64,000 nt of DNA from the NCBI RefSeq assembly GCF_026013525.1, contig NZ_JAPDRA010000006.1, forward strand, positions 62,001-126,000, given 5' to 3'. The position numbers and the translations under genes are program-made. Positions 16,796 to 25,780 of this stretch are shown in pieces. The stretch is from Sphingomonas canadensis. GTDB taxonomy: Bacteria > Pseudomonadota > Alphaproteobacteria > Sphingomonadales > Sphingomonadaceae. Positions within the stretch are counted from its first letter, which is position 1. Every line of letters starts with the position of its first letter. The notes under the pieces were generated by a model, which was not told where the DNA came from, made no database searches, and saw nothing but the letters and a program-made list of their open reading frames with translations.

Positions 16796-17917
16796 ATGAA
16801 ATGGTTCGATCGCAAATCGCAGCGGCGCTGCGCTCGCGCCTTGGTTCTTTGCCTGGTGACTCTACTGGCTCGTCCGCTGCCCGCCGCCGCGCAGCAGGAT
16901 GCCCCCCATCCCGTCGTGATCGAGGACGACGGAACGGTGGTGATGCCGCCAATCCGGGTGCCGGTTTCCGCCTATCTGTCGCCGGAGGCGAAGGCCTATC
17001 TGGCGCAGCATCTGAAGGACATGCAGGACCCGCGATCGAAGGAGCTTCCCGATGGCGAGGTGCCCTTCTTCCTCGCGCCCTATCTGGCATCGCAGCAGGC
17101 GCAATTCCGGCTCGACGTGAAGGCGACCCGGATCGCCGGAGTTGCCGCGCTGGTCTATACGCCGCGCGACGGGATCGCACCCGGAAACGAGAAGCGGGTG
17201 CTGATCAACCTCCACGGCGGCGGCTTCATGGGCTGCTATCCGGGCTGCGCGAAGCTGGAATCGATGCCGATCGCCGCGACGGGCCGGATCAAGGTGGTCA
17301 CGATCGACTATCGCCAGGGACCGGCGCACCGCTTCCCCGCCGCCAGCGAAGATGTGGCCGCGGTCTACCGCGAGCTGCTCAAGACCTATTCGCCGCGCAA
17401 CATCGGCATCTATGGCTGCTCGGCGGGCGGGATGCTGGTGGGCATGTCGCTCGCCTGGTTCGAACGCCACGGGCTGCCGATGCCGGGTGCCGCAGGCGTC
17501 TTCTGCGCCGGAATGACGCTGGTGGAGGGGGCCGGATTCGGCGGCGACGCCAGCTATGTCGTGGCGCCGGTGGGCGAGGCGAACCTGCCCGCGGAGCCGC
17601 CGCCGCCGCTGGGCAAGGGATTGCCGCCAATCCCCTATCTGGCCGGGGTGGACATCCACGATCCGCTTGCCGCCCCCGCCAATTCGCCGGACCTGCTCGC
17701 GAAGTTTCCGCCCACGCTGTTCCTGACCGGCACGCGCGCGTTCGAACTGAGCTCAGCGGTCTATTCGCACGGGCGCATGGTGAAGGCCGGCGCCCAGGCC
17801 GAACTGCATGTGTGGGACGGCATGTTCCACGGCTTCTTCTACAATCCGGACGTACCCGAATCGCGCGACGCCTATGACGTCATCGTGCGCTTCTTTGACC
17901 GGCATCTTGGGAAATAA
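16796..17917 (+). CDS. exported alpha/beta hydrolase, hormone-sensitive-lipase family
   Basis: 373-aa hydrolase with a signal peptide (about residues 1-35, ending AAAQ). Seen: oxyanion motif HGGGFMG, nucleophile motif GCSAGG, and a C-terminal HGF within WDGMFHGFF, plus an Asp upstream of it, giving the family IV (HSL) triad. The frame stays open upstream, but ATG 16796 with AGGGAG before it gives the signal peptide. The aldo/keto reductase gene starts 13 bases after its stop, so they form an operon. Probable ester hydrolase acting in the periplasm. Confidence 0.8.
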   Translation: MKWFDRKSQRRCARALVLCLVTLLARPLPAAAQQDAPHPVVIEDDGTVVMPPIRVPVSAYLSPEAKAYLAQHLKDMQDPRSKELPDGEVPFFLAPYLASQQAQFRLDVKATRIAGVAALVYTPRDGIAPGNEKRVLINLHGGGFMGCYPGCAKLESMPIAATGRIKVVTIDYRQGPAHRFPAASEDVAAVYRELLKTYSPRNIGIYGCSAGGMLVGMSLAWFERHGLPMPGAAGVFCAGMTLVEGAGFGGDASYVVAPVGEANLPAEPPPPLGKGLPPIPYLAGVDIHDPLAAPANSPDLLAKFPPTLFLTGTRAFELSSAVYSHGRMVKAGAQAELHVWDGMFHGFFYNPDVPESRDAYDVIVRFFDRHLGK

Positions 17918-17930
17918 GGACTTTACAGCA

Positions 17931-18983
17931 ATGCGTTACAAGCTGTTCGGCAGGACCGGCCTGCGCGTATCCGAAGTCGCGCTGGGCACCGGCACCTTTG
18001 GCCAGACCTGGGGCTGGGGCGCCGATTTCGAAACGAGCAAACTGCTGTTCGATCGCTTCGTCGATGCCGGCGGCAACCTGTTCGATTGCGCCGACGGATA
18101 TCAGAACGGCGAGGCGGAAACCTACCTTGGCAAGCTGATCGCTCGCGACCGCGACGCCTTTGCCGTCTCCACCAAATACACCACCGCGGGCGGCGCCAAG
18201 GCGCTGCTGAAGACCGGCAACAGCCGCAAGGCGATGATGCACGGGATCGAGGGCAGCCTGCGCCGGCTGGGCACCGATTATGTCGATATCTTCTGGGTCC
18301 ACCTGTCCGATCTGGTGACCCCGATGGAGGAGATATTGCGCGGGCTGGACGATGTGGTGCGATCCGGCAAGGCGCGCTACGCGGGCATATCGGATTTCCC
18401 CGCCTGGCGAATCTCGCGCGGTGCCGCCATCGCCGAGATGCGCGGCTGGACGCCGGTTTCGGCCGTGCAGATCGAATACAGCCTGGCCGAACGCAGCGCC
18501 GAACGCGAATTCCTGCCGATGGCGCAGGCGCTGGGCATGGCGGTGGCGGTGTGGTCGCCGCTGGGTGGCGGGCTGCTTTCCGGCAAATACCGCCGCGGCG
18601 AGGAAGGACGGCGCCAGCGCGGCGGCGGCGCGGTGCGCGCGATCTCGCCGGAGCGCGAAGATGCGCTGCTCGATGCGGTGGAGGCTGTGGCGGCACAGAC
18701 CGGGGCCACGCCCGCACAGGTGGCGATCGCCTGGGTGCGCAGCCGCGAGCTGCCCGGTTCCCCGCTGATCCCGATCCTGGGCGCGCGAACGGCAGAACAG
18801 CTTGAGGAGAATCTGGGCGCCGTCGCACTGCGGCTGGATGCGGAGCAACTCGCCGCGCTCGACGCCGCGAGTGCCATCGTGCTGGGCTTCCCGCACGACC
18901 TGCTGGCCGGGGCGGGCATGCGCGCGCTCCATTCGGCGGGGCAATGGGGGCAGATCGACCTGCCTCCGCAGCCGGCGGCCTGA
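17931..18983 (+). CDS. aldo/keto reductase
   Basis: 350-aa NAD(P)H-dependent oxidoreductase of the AKR superfamily, (beta/alpha)8 barrel. Seen: FGRTGLRVSEVALGTGTFG at the start, the tetrad Asp and Tyr in FDCADGYQNGEAE, Lys in STKYTT and His in WVHLSD, and cofactor contacts in LIPILGARTAEQLEENLGA. All catalytic residues are present. It would reduce an aldehyde or ketone, or oxidise the reverse, in the cytoplasm. It lies between a secreted hydrolase and a VOC protein in one operon (5-base gap to the latter). The long upstream reading frame is out of context, and ATG 17931 matches family N-termini. Substrate unknown. Confidence 0.85.
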   Translation: MRYKLFGRTGLRVSEVALGTGTFGQTWGWGADFETSKLLFDRFVDAGGNLFDCADGYQNGEAETYLGKLIARDRDAFAVSTKYTTAGGAKALLKTGNSRKAMMHGIEGSLRRLGTDYVDIFWVHLSDLVTPMEEILRGLDDVVRSGKARYAGISDFPAWRISRGAAIAEMRGWTPVSAVQIEYSLAERSAEREFLPMAQALGMAVAVWSPLGGGLLSGKYRRGEEGRRQRGGGAVRAISPEREDALLDAVEAVAAQTGATPAQVAIAWVRSRELPGSPLIPILGARTAEQLEENLGAVALRLDAEQLAALDAASAIVLGFPHDLLAGAGMRALHSAGQWGQIDLPPQPAA

Positions 18984-18988
18984 TCGCG

Positions 18989-19378
18989 ATGCTGTACCAT
19001 ACCTCGCTATGCGTCGCGGACGTGCCCCGCGCCGCGGCATTCTATGACGCCATGCTGGCGCCGCTGGGGATGCGGCGCATCTGGGATCTGCTGCCACAGG
19101 CGGTGGGTTTCGGCAGGGAGCGCGGCGAATTCTGGCTGCAATCGCCCGAGCACCAGCCGTTCCTGAACATCACCCGCAACGCCCATTTCGCATTCGGCTG
19201 CACCACCGCCGGGCAGGTGGCGGCGGTGCATGACGCGGCGGTGGCGGCGGGCGGGCGCAGCGTAACCCCGCCCTCGGCCCATCCGGAGATCGGCGCCGAT
19301 TATTTCGCCGCGATCGTCGAGGATCCGGACGGCCACATGGTGGAGATCATGCGCCTGCGCACGCCCGCCGCGGGCTGA
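18989..19378 (+). CDS. VOC/glyoxalase-like protein
   Basis: 129-aa single-domain vicinal-oxygen-chelate protein. Seen: HTSLCVADVPRAAAFYDAMLAPLG at the N-terminus (metal-ligand His and the beta-alpha start) and a C-terminal AAIVEDPDGHMVEIM with the expected Glu ligand. This size and pattern match small glyoxalase/lactoylglutathione-lyase-like proteins that act as isomerases, dioxygenases or binding proteins. It is co-directional with and five bases after the aldo/keto reductase, and its stop is four bases from the converging tannase gene. Specific reaction not deducible. Confidence 0.75.
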   Translation: MLYHTSLCVADVPRAAAFYDAMLAPLGMRRIWDLLPQAVGFGRERGEFWLQSPEHQPFLNITRNAHFAFGCTTAGQVAAVHDAAVAAGGRSVTPPSAHPEIGADYFAAIVEDPDGHMVEIMRLRTPAAG

Positions 19379-19381
19379 ACG

Positions 19382-21052
19382 TCACCGTCCCTTCGGCGGG
19401 GCGCCGCCGGTCATGCCGGCGCCCACCCAGTCGAAGTGGTCGTTGGGCTCCTGCTTCGGCCGCACCGGTTTGAAGTTCTCTGCGGCATTGATGTCGCCCT
19501 TGCCCTTGTACTTGGCCATCACGGGATAGGGATAGACCGGGCGGGTGCGGACCTTGCCATCGGCCAGGACCGCGGCACCGACGATCGCGTCCGGCGCCGA
19601 TCCGCGTTCGACCCAGGTCACGATCGCCCCCAGCATGTCGTGCTCATAGGCTATGTAGCCGCCGGAGCAGTGATAGACCCCCGGCAGGAAATAGACGCGC
19701 AGGAAGGGATGGGTTCCCGCGAAGCCGCCCATCGTGTCGCGGACGTTCTGGTAATAATCCTGCAGGATGTGCGATCCGCCGGCGTTGTCCGCCTCTCCCT
19801 GCCACATGATCAGCTTGCCGCCCGACGCCTTGAACGCGGAGAGATCGGGATTGTTGGCGTTGTAATATCCGCCCTTTTCCATCAGGTCCGCCACCTCGGC
19901 CTTGCCGGGCGCCCAGCTCTGCCAGTCGAAGTCCTGATGGCTCTCGCCGCCATAGATCATGAACTTGATCTGGTTCGCCGCCAGATCCGATCCGCGCAAC
20001 AGGAAGCTGCCCGGCTGCGCCCACAGCAGCTCCGAGCCATAGGGCTCACCGCCGAAGAAGAGCTGCCTGCCCTGGGCGTCGGTCGCGCCGCGATAAAGCG
20101 CCGCCATGACCTCCGCCTGACGCGGGGTGAGGCAATCCTCCGCCTGCCCCGGCTTGCACATGATCGTGCGCGGATCGAAGCGGCAGGCGCGCGCGCTGTC
20201 GATCTGCCCGTCCACCAGCCCGTCCAGCCCGTCGCACGCGGCCATCACCGCCTTGTGCAATATCTCGGTCGAACGCTGGGTCAGGATGAGCTGCCCTGCC
20301 TCGTCGCGGGCGATACGCGCTTCGTGGATAATGCGGGTGACACCGCCCGTGATCCACAGCGCAGGGGCGCCCGCGACGATCCCGTCGAAATCGCCGGGGT
20401 AGCGCTGCGCCTCCATCATCGCCTCGCGTCCGCCGTTCGAGCAGCCCATGAAATAGGAATAGGCGGGCTTGCTGCCGTAATAGACGGCCAGGATCTCCTT
20501 TGCGGTGACGGCCATCACATGCGCCGCACGATAGGCGAAATCGATCCTGAGCTGCGGGTCATAGGCCGCCCACAGCGTGTCCATCGGCGCAGGCCCGACG
20601 TGGCCGGAGTTGTTGAAGCTCACCGCGAAGGCGCCGTCGAAGGCAACCTGATTGTCGCACGAGGGCGAGACGGTCTTGTAGATCACGCCGCACGCACCGC
20701 CGCATCCGCCCTGGAGATAGCGGCCGGTATAGCCGCGCAGGGGCAGGTGGAACTCGAACTGGATCTGCGGCGCGATGATGCCCCTCACCATGCAGAACTG
20801 CCGCCCGTTCTCACGGGTCTGCAGCTCGGTCGCGGTGATGCGGGCGGGTGCGCCCTCGATGCCGAGGAAATTCTGCGCCGCGAGCGCGTCGCAACCCATC
20901 ACCGGCAGGATTTCCGCGCGTTCGGGCAGCGGGGTGAACACCACGGGCGGCCGGGGCGCCGCCTGCACCCCCGCCAGCGCCGCCGCGCCGTCCGCCGCGA
21001 ATGCCACCATGGCGGCAAGCATAGCCAGCCCCGCCGCGATCCGGTTCCGCAT
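19382..21052 (-). CDS. exported tannase/feruloyl esterase family protein
   Basis: 556-aa secreted esterase. Seen: a signal peptide (about residues 1-28), the nucleophile motif GCSNGGRE, an Asp in GEADNAGG and YHCSGG near the C-terminus. The adjacent Cys-Ser and His-Cys pairs are the CS-D-HC arrangement that defines the fungal tannase/feruloyl esterase and bacterial MHETase fold. ATG 21052 follows GAGAGGAA; the frame is open further upstream without a start in context. Such enzymes split esters of aromatic acids (galloyl, feruloyl, terephthaloyl), which fits the surrounding catabolism. Likely in one operon with the two following-upstream esterases. Confidence 0.85.
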   Translation of the reverse strand: MRNRIAAGLAMLAAMVAFAADGAAALAGVQAAPRPPVVFTPLPERAEILPVMGCDALAAQNFLGIEGAPARITATELQTRENGRQFCMVRGIIAPQIQFEFHLPLRGYTGRYLQGGCGGACGVIYKTVSPSCDNQVAFDGAFAVSFNNSGHVGPAPMDTLWAAYDPQLRIDFAYRAAHVMAVTAKEILAVYYGSKPAYSYFMGCSNGGREAMMEAQRYPGDFDGIVAGAPALWITGGVTRIIHEARIARDEAGQLILTQRSTEILHKAVMAACDGLDGLVDGQIDSARACRFDPRTIMCKPGQAEDCLTPRQAEVMAALYRGATDAQGRQLFFGGEPYGSELLWAQPGSFLLRGSDLAANQIKFMIYGGESHQDFDWQSWAPGKAEVADLMEKGGYYNANNPDLSAFKASGGKLIMWQGEADNAGGSHILQDYYQNVRDTMGGFAGTHPFLRVYFLPGVYHCSGGYIAYEHDMLGAIVTWVERGSAPDAIVGAAVLADGKVRTRPVYPYPVMAKYKGKGDINAAENFKPVRPKQEPNDHFDWVGAGMTGGAPPKGR

Positions 21053-21108
21053 CGTTCCTCTCCCTCGCCATCGCATGCGCGGCCGCCGATCCGGCGCACC
21101 GCCCGTTG

Positions 21109-22632
21109 TCATTCCTTCGCGCCGGAACCCGTCGCGCCATAGTGGCGGCGGCCGATCAGTCCGATCAGCGCCGCATCGCGCGCGAGCGTCTCCGCCGCGC
21201 CATCGGTGCCGAAGCGCAGGTATTGCCCCGGCGCCGCGCCCAGCGGCTTCCAGACCGGCAGGCCCGGGCCGTTGGGATCGCCCGTGCGCATAAAGTTGAT
21301 CCAATAGCCCGGCACCAGCGCGCGTATCCGCGTGTCCGCCACGGTATCGCCATCGGCCGCGGCAGGAGGCTGGGTGCCGAAGACATATCCCAGTTCCGCA
21401 CCATGGCGGGCAATGCGCGGACGGCCGTCCGATACCGGCGGCGCATAATCGAACAGGTAGCGATAGACCGGTGCCCGGCCCGTCCGCGCCTGAAGCCCGG
21501 ACCAGGTGGCTGCGGGGAAATCGCCCCATTCGCGGTTGGTGAGCATCCAGCGCAGGTCGGTCGGATCACCCTCGCCCAGCGCAACCGCCACCGCGCTGGC
21601 CAGCGCGCCATATTCGCGCGCGATATCCGTGCGCAGCGCTTCGGCGGTGATGGCAGGCGGGCGGCCGAATTCCTGCGCGGTATTGCCGATCAGCATCGGC
21701 ACGTCGTTCTGGCGCCCGGCGGCATAGATCGCGTGGACATCGGCGGGCAACAGCCAGCCGTCGATATTCGGCTCGAACTTCTCCGCGTCGCTCGCGATCA
21801 GCTTGTCGAACGGCAAGGTGCGCAGATCGGCCAGGCTCGCCGCGCCCCGATCGCGCATCAGCGCCAGCCCCAGCCGCTCCGCCTCTGCCAGCGGCGGCGC
21901 GCGGCGGACGCCGAACGAGGAACCCGATTCGCCGATCGCACGGTGGAAAAGCCCCTTCGCCAGCGGCGATGCGGTGAGGATGTTGACCGTCTCCGATCCC
22001 GACGATTGGCCGGCGATGGTGACGTTGCCCGGATCGCCGCCGAAACGCGCGATATTGGCGCGCACCCATCGCAGCACGGCCACGGCATCCAGGATGCCAT
22101 AGTTGCCGGATGATCCATGCGGTGATTCTGCGCTCAGTTCCGGCAGCGCGAGGAAGCCCAGCGGGCCGGTGCGATAGCCGAAGCTGACCAGTACCACGCC
22201 CCTGCGCGCCAGCTCCGCCCCGTCGAACAGCGGGATCGCCGCCGATCCCCCGCGAAAGCCGCCGCCATAGATCCACAGCATCACCGGCCGCTTCGCCCTG
22301 GCGCCAGTCCCGGCGGTCCAGACGTTGAGGTACAGGCAATCCTCCGACATGCGCGCGCGATCGGGAAAGGCGCCGGGGCAATCCGAGGCGAAGCGCGCCG
22401 CATCGCGCACCGCCTTCCAGCGCGCGGGCGGCTGCGACGGGCGCCAGCGGCGGTCCCCCGTGGGCGCCTGGGCATAGGGAATGCCCTTGAAGCTCAGCAC
22501 ACCATCCGCCACCGTGCCCCGCACCGGGCCATCGGCGGTCACGACGACCGGCCCCTCCCCCGCGCGCGCCGCATGCGGCAGGCACAGGAGAAGTGCGGCG
22601 GCGGCCCTGATCGTTGCGGCGAACCGGCTCAT
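21109..22632 (-). CDS. exported type-B carboxylesterase
   Basis: 507-aa secreted ester hydrolase, paralogous to the 6657-8147 product. Seen: a signal peptide (about residues 1-24, ending AARAG), WIYGGGFRGGS oxyanion region, nucleophile motif GQSSGS (Gln-Ser-Ser instead of the usual Glu-Ser-Ala), acid in NTAQEFG and His in RHGAEL. ATG 22632 overlaps the stop of the PHB-depolymerase-like gene (ATGA), so the two are translationally coupled. The altered nucleophile elbow and acid loop suggest a different substrate from its paralogue. Confidence 0.8.
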   Translation of the reverse strand: MSRFAATIRAAAALLLCLPHAARAGEGPVVVTADGPVRGTVADGVLSFKGIPYAQAPTGDRRWRPSQPPARWKAVRDAARFASDCPGAFPDRARMSEDCLYLNVWTAGTGARAKRPVMLWIYGGGFRGGSAAIPLFDGAELARRGVVLVSFGYRTGPLGFLALPELSAESPHGSSGNYGILDAVAVLRWVRANIARFGGDPGNVTIAGQSSGSETVNILTASPLAKGLFHRAIGESGSSFGVRRAPPLAEAERLGLALMRDRGAASLADLRTLPFDKLIASDAEKFEPNIDGWLLPADVHAIYAAGRQNDVPMLIGNTAQEFGRPPAITAEALRTDIAREYGALASAVAVALGEGDPTDLRWMLTNREWGDFPAATWSGLQARTGRAPVYRYLFDYAPPVSDGRPRIARHGAELGYVFGTQPPAAADGDTVADTRIRALVPGYWINFMRTGDPNGPGLPVWKPLGAAPGQYLRFGTDGAAETLARDAALIGLIGRRHYGATGSGAKE

Positions 22633-23453
22633 CGGGCGCAATCGCTAGCGGCGAAGAAAGCGAAGGTCTCGGTCAGATAATCGACCCAGGCGGAGGCATG
22701 CGTCCCCTCCGGCACGATATGCACCCGCGCGTTGACGCCCGCCGCCTTCGCCCGCGCCGCCAGCGCCTCGATATCCGCAGGCTTGGCGATATCGTCCTTC
22801 CCGCCGTTGACGAACAGCACGCCGGAAATGGTGCGCAGCGCCTCCACCGGATAGTCGCGCCAGGGCGGCCCGTCGCTGGGCGATATCGCACACCAGCTAT
22901 CGGGCATCTTGCGCGCGAAATGCAGCACGCCCGTCATCCCCATCGAATTGCCCATCAGGTAGATGCGCTGCGGATCGATGCTGTAATCGGCCTTGGCACG
23001 CGCCAGCACGTTGAGCACGTCGGCCTCCGCCAGCGCGCTTTCGGCCTGCGGCGTCATGGCCAGCGGCTTGTTCCCGCGGCCGAGCGTGCGCGGCAGCGGC
23101 AGGTTCGCGCCGTAATCAGCCATGCCGTTATAGCCATTGGGCGAGACCACGACGAAGCCGTGCTTCTCCGCCTCCTGCTGGAGCTTGCCGCCGGCATCGG
23201 TGAAGGGCGCGTCGGCGGTGCCGCCATAGCCGTGCAGTACCACCACCAGCGGCCAGCGCCGCTCCGGCGTCCATCCGGCGGGCAGGTAGACGCGATAGGG
23301 GATCTGCTCGCCCCCCGCCTGGGCCATGGCATAGGTCAGCCGCAGGTCCTGCCCCGCCGCCTGCCCCGCGGCCGGGGCCGCCGTGAACGTGAGCGCCGCG
23401 ATCAGCGCGCCCGCCGCGCCGCCTGTGCGCTTCCAACGTGACCACGATGCCAT
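22629..23453 (-). CDS. exported esterase, PHB-depolymerase/esterase-D-like
   Basis: 274-aa alpha/beta hydrolase with a signal peptide (about residues 1-33). Seen: YRVYLPAGWTPERRWPLVVVLHGYGGT (the opening typical of secreted LpqC/PHB depolymerase-like esterases), nucleophile motif GNSMGM, Asp in GGKDD and His in PEGTHAS. AGGAGA precedes ATG 23453. First of three consecutive exported esterase genes on the minus strand, downstream of an MFS transporter gene. Probable hydrolysis of polyesters or aryl esters outside the cytoplasm. Confidence 0.8.
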   Translation of the reverse strand: MASWSRWKRTGGAAGALIAALTFTAAPAAGQAAGQDLRLTYAMAQAGGEQIPYRVYLPAGWTPERRWPLVVVLHGYGGTADAPFTDAGGKLQQEAEKHGFVVVSPNGYNGMADYGANLPLPRTLGRGNKPLAMTPQAESALAEADVLNVLARAKADYSIDPQRIYLMGNSMGMTGVLHFARKMPDSWCAISPSDGPPWRDYPVEALRTISGVLFVNGGKDDIAKPADIEALAARAKAAGVNARVHIVPEGTHASAWVDYLTETFAFFAASDCAR

Positions 23454-23491
23454 AGCCTTCTCCTAGCTCCTTCCCGCGCCGGCCCCGAAGG

Positions 23492-24778
23492 TCAGGCGGC
23501 CTCCTCTTCCGTGCTGATCCGGCTGATCGCCGGGCCGAGCATGATGAAGAACACCGCCGCGGCCGCGATGGCGACCGGCGCGGTCAGCAGCGAATAGCGC
23601 ACCGCCAGCTCGCCGAATCCGGCCATCGGCCCGTCGTTGAGCCTGCCCACCAGCCACGGCCCCACGCTCTGCCCGATCAGGCCGAAAAAGAAGAGATAGA
23701 TTCCCATGCCCGTCGCCCGGATGCGCGGATGCAGCAACGCCAGCACCAGCGGGAAGGTACACGGGGTGGTCGCCGCCATCGCCGCCGTCTCGATCGCCAG
23801 CCCGATGTGCCACCACAGCGGCTCCTGAGCCAGCAGCAGCATGAGTTGCGCCGGAACCATCGCCACGCAGCACAGCACCGGCCCCCAGGCCAGCCACCGC
23901 CGGTCGTAGCGCATCAGGAACGCCACCAGGAATCCGGCTGCGAAGGTGGCGATCACACCCACGCCGCCCTTGTAGGCGCTCAGCAGCAGGCTGGTCTCCT
24001 GCGCGCCCAGGCCGTGGACCCGCGTCATGAAGGTCGGCAGCCACATCACCATGGCCGAATAGTTGATGTTGAGCAGCGTGCCGGCGATCACCATCAGCCA
24101 GAAGGGCGGCGACCGCAGCGCCTGGATTGCCGCGGCGCGGATCGGCAGCGCGTCGGCATCCGCCTTCGCCACGCTGCGCTCGGGCTCGCGCACCACCGCC
24201 AGCATGACCAGCGTAACGGCCAGCCCGATCGCGCCCATCGTGAAGAATGCCATCCGCCAGCTATGGTTCGCGACGATCCAGCCGATCATCGGATAGCAGG
24301 CCATCATCGCCAGCGGCCCGCCCGCCGCGAACACGGACATCGCCAGCACGCGCGAGCGGCCCTTGAACGTGTCCCCGATCAGCGCCGAGGTGGGCGCCAT
24401 GTTGCTGGCCTCCCCAGCGCCCAGCGCCATGCGCGCGACCAGCAGCGTGGCGAAGCTGCCCGCGAAGCCGGTGGCGATGGTGACCAGGCTCCAGAAGGCC
24501 AGCCCGCTCGCGATGATCCCGCGCCTGCTAGTGCGATCCGCCAGCCAGCCAAGCGGAATGCCCATCGTGGAATAGACGATCACGAAAGCCGGCCCCATCA
24601 GGAAGCCCAGGCTGGCGTCGGACAGCGGGATATCCGCCCGGATCGACGGCAGCAGCAGGCCGAACATATTGCGATCGACCGTGTTCAGCCCGACGATCGC
24701 GGCGAGAATGAACAGCGACGCGATCGCGCGCACGTCGGGCCGCGCGCCCCCCCGCTGCTCGGGTGCCATCGGCGTCAT
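23492..24778 (-). CDS. MFS transporter
   Basis: 428-aa, 12-helix carrier. Seen: NTVDRNMFGLLLPSI in TM1 (the D-R pattern of spinster/ACS-like carriers), GWLADRTSRR between TM2 and TM3, and a hydrophilic centre (REPERSVAKADAD) before TM7. ATG 24778 is chosen because GGGAGGAG lies just upstream; an upstream in-frame ATG would add a hydrophilic segment. It heads a minus-strand run with three exported esterases, so it probably imports the products they release. Exact family branch and substrate are uncertain. Confidence 0.75.
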   Translation of the reverse strand: MTPMAPEQRGGARPDVRAIASLFILAAIVGLNTVDRNMFGLLLPSIRADIPLSDASLGFLMGPAFVIVYSTMGIPLGWLADRTSRRGIIASGLAFWSLVTIATGFAGSFATLLVARMALGAGEASNMAPTSALIGDTFKGRSRVLAMSVFAAGGPLAMMACYPMIGWIVANHSWRMAFFTMGAIGLAVTLVMLAVVREPERSVAKADADALPIRAAAIQALRSPPFWLMVIAGTLLNINYSAMVMWLPTFMTRVHGLGAQETSLLLSAYKGGVGVIATFAAGFLVAFLMRYDRRWLAWGPVLCCVAMVPAQLMLLLAQEPLWWHIGLAIETAAMAATTPCTFPLVLALLHPRIRATGMGIYLFFFGLIGQSVGPWLVGRLNDGPMAGFGELAVRYSLLTAPVAIAAAAVFFIMLGPAISRISTEEEAA

Positions 24779-24811
24779 CGCTCCTCCCTCGCCCACGCCC
24801 CAAACGTGGTA

Positions 24812-24835
24812 GCATATTTTGTTAGTCAATTATGC
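24812..24835. promoter_or_regulatory. operator candidate GCATA-N14-TATGC
   Basis: Inverted repeat 34-57 bp upstream of the MFS start, in the only AT-rich patch of the gap; the outer GTAGCA (24809-24814) also pairs with TGCTAC (24840-24845). Possible regulator site for the transporter/esterase operon. Confidence 0.3.
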
Positions 24836-24895
24836 GAGGTGCTACGCTACAAACCGCGTGCGGACAAGCGCCCGGGGCGATGCCGGTGCAAACTT

Positions 24896-25696
24896 TCAGG
24901 GGACAGGGGATTCCGTGGCAACCGTGGCCCGGACCTCGCCCGCCGCAGCGGCGAAGCGCGCCGCGATATCGTGCGCGCAGCTACGCAGCCGGCGTGCCCA
25001 GCGCTCGAATCCCAAGCCCGCAAAGCCGCCGGGATCGCCGGAGAGCGATATGGCGAACTGCCCCTCGCCAACGCACAGCGGCACCGCCACACAGGCCAGA
25101 TCGTCCGCCATCTCGCGATCGTCGATCGCATATCCGCGCCTTCGCGAACGATCGATCTCCGCCTTCAGCGCGGCGGGATCGGTGATCGTGCGCTGCGTAA
25201 GCCGGACGAAATCGCCGCGCAGATAGGCGGCGATGCGATCTTCGGACAACCCGGTCAGCAACGCCTTGCCGATGCCGGTGCAATAGGCCTCCAACTGTTC
25301 GCTCTCGCGCGTGAAGACGGCATGGCCCCCGGTCTTGACCAGATAGGTCACCATGTCGTTCTCCAGCATCCCCAGATGCGCGGTGCCGCCGAACGCCGCC
25401 GCGAGCCGTGCCAGGCGCGGGCGGGCCTGTTCGATCAGGTGCCGGTGCGGCACGACCTGGGCCGCCAGGCGGGTCAGCACCGGGCCACCCGCGTAGCGGC
25501 CGCGCCCGATCCGCGCGACGAACCCGCGATCGGCCAGCAGCGCGACAAGCCGCCGCCCAGTAGAGGGCGCGAGCCCCATCGCGGCACAGACCTGCGATGC
25601 CGGCTGGCGGCCGCCATCGTGCGTGAGCGCCTCGACCAGATCCAGAGCACGGGCGATCGACCGGGCGCCGGCCAGCGAGGATGTTCTCGATTCCAT
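24896..25696 (-). CDS. IclR-family regulator of the meta-cleavage lower pathway
   Basis: 266-aa regulator: an N-terminal winged helix (about residues 10-70, with SIARALDLVEAL and APSTGRRLVALLADRGFV) and a C-terminal IclR effector domain (GIGKALLTGL, VAVPLCVGEGQFAISLSG). It is divergent from the hydratase/dehydrogenase/aldolase operon, the usual arrangement of MhpR/PcaR-like activators and repressors. An inverted repeat right before its start could mediate control of both transcripts. The effector is likely an aromatic-pathway intermediate (inference). Confidence 0.85.
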   Translation of the reverse strand: MESRTSSLAGARSIARALDLVEALTHDGGRQPASQVCAAMGLAPSTGRRLVALLADRGFVARIGRGRYAGGPVLTRLAAQVVPHRHLIEQARPRLARLAAAFGGTAHLGMLENDMVTYLVKTGGHAVFTRESEQLEAYCTGIGKALLTGLSEDRIAAYLRGDFVRLTQRTITDPAALKAEIDRSRRRGYAIDDREMADDLACVAVPLCVGEGQFAISLSGDPGGFAGLGFERWARRLRSCAHDIAARFAAAAGEVRATVATESPVP

Positions 25697-25698
25697 AT

Positions 25699-25713
25699 GC
25701 TCACATTATGAGC
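25699..25713. promoter_or_regulatory. operator candidate GCTCA-CATTA-TGAGC
   Basis: Perfect 5-bp inverted repeat with a 5-base centre, three bases upstream of the iclR start and 68 bp upstream of the hydratase start. It is within the size range of IclR-family operators. Binding here would block iclR translation initiation/transcription and act on the divergent operon. Confidence 0.5.
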
Positions 25714-25780
25714 TTAACGGTCCCGATCAAGCTTCCCGCGCCCGTGGCCCTCCCCTAATCTGCGCGACGAGGAGAGTGAG

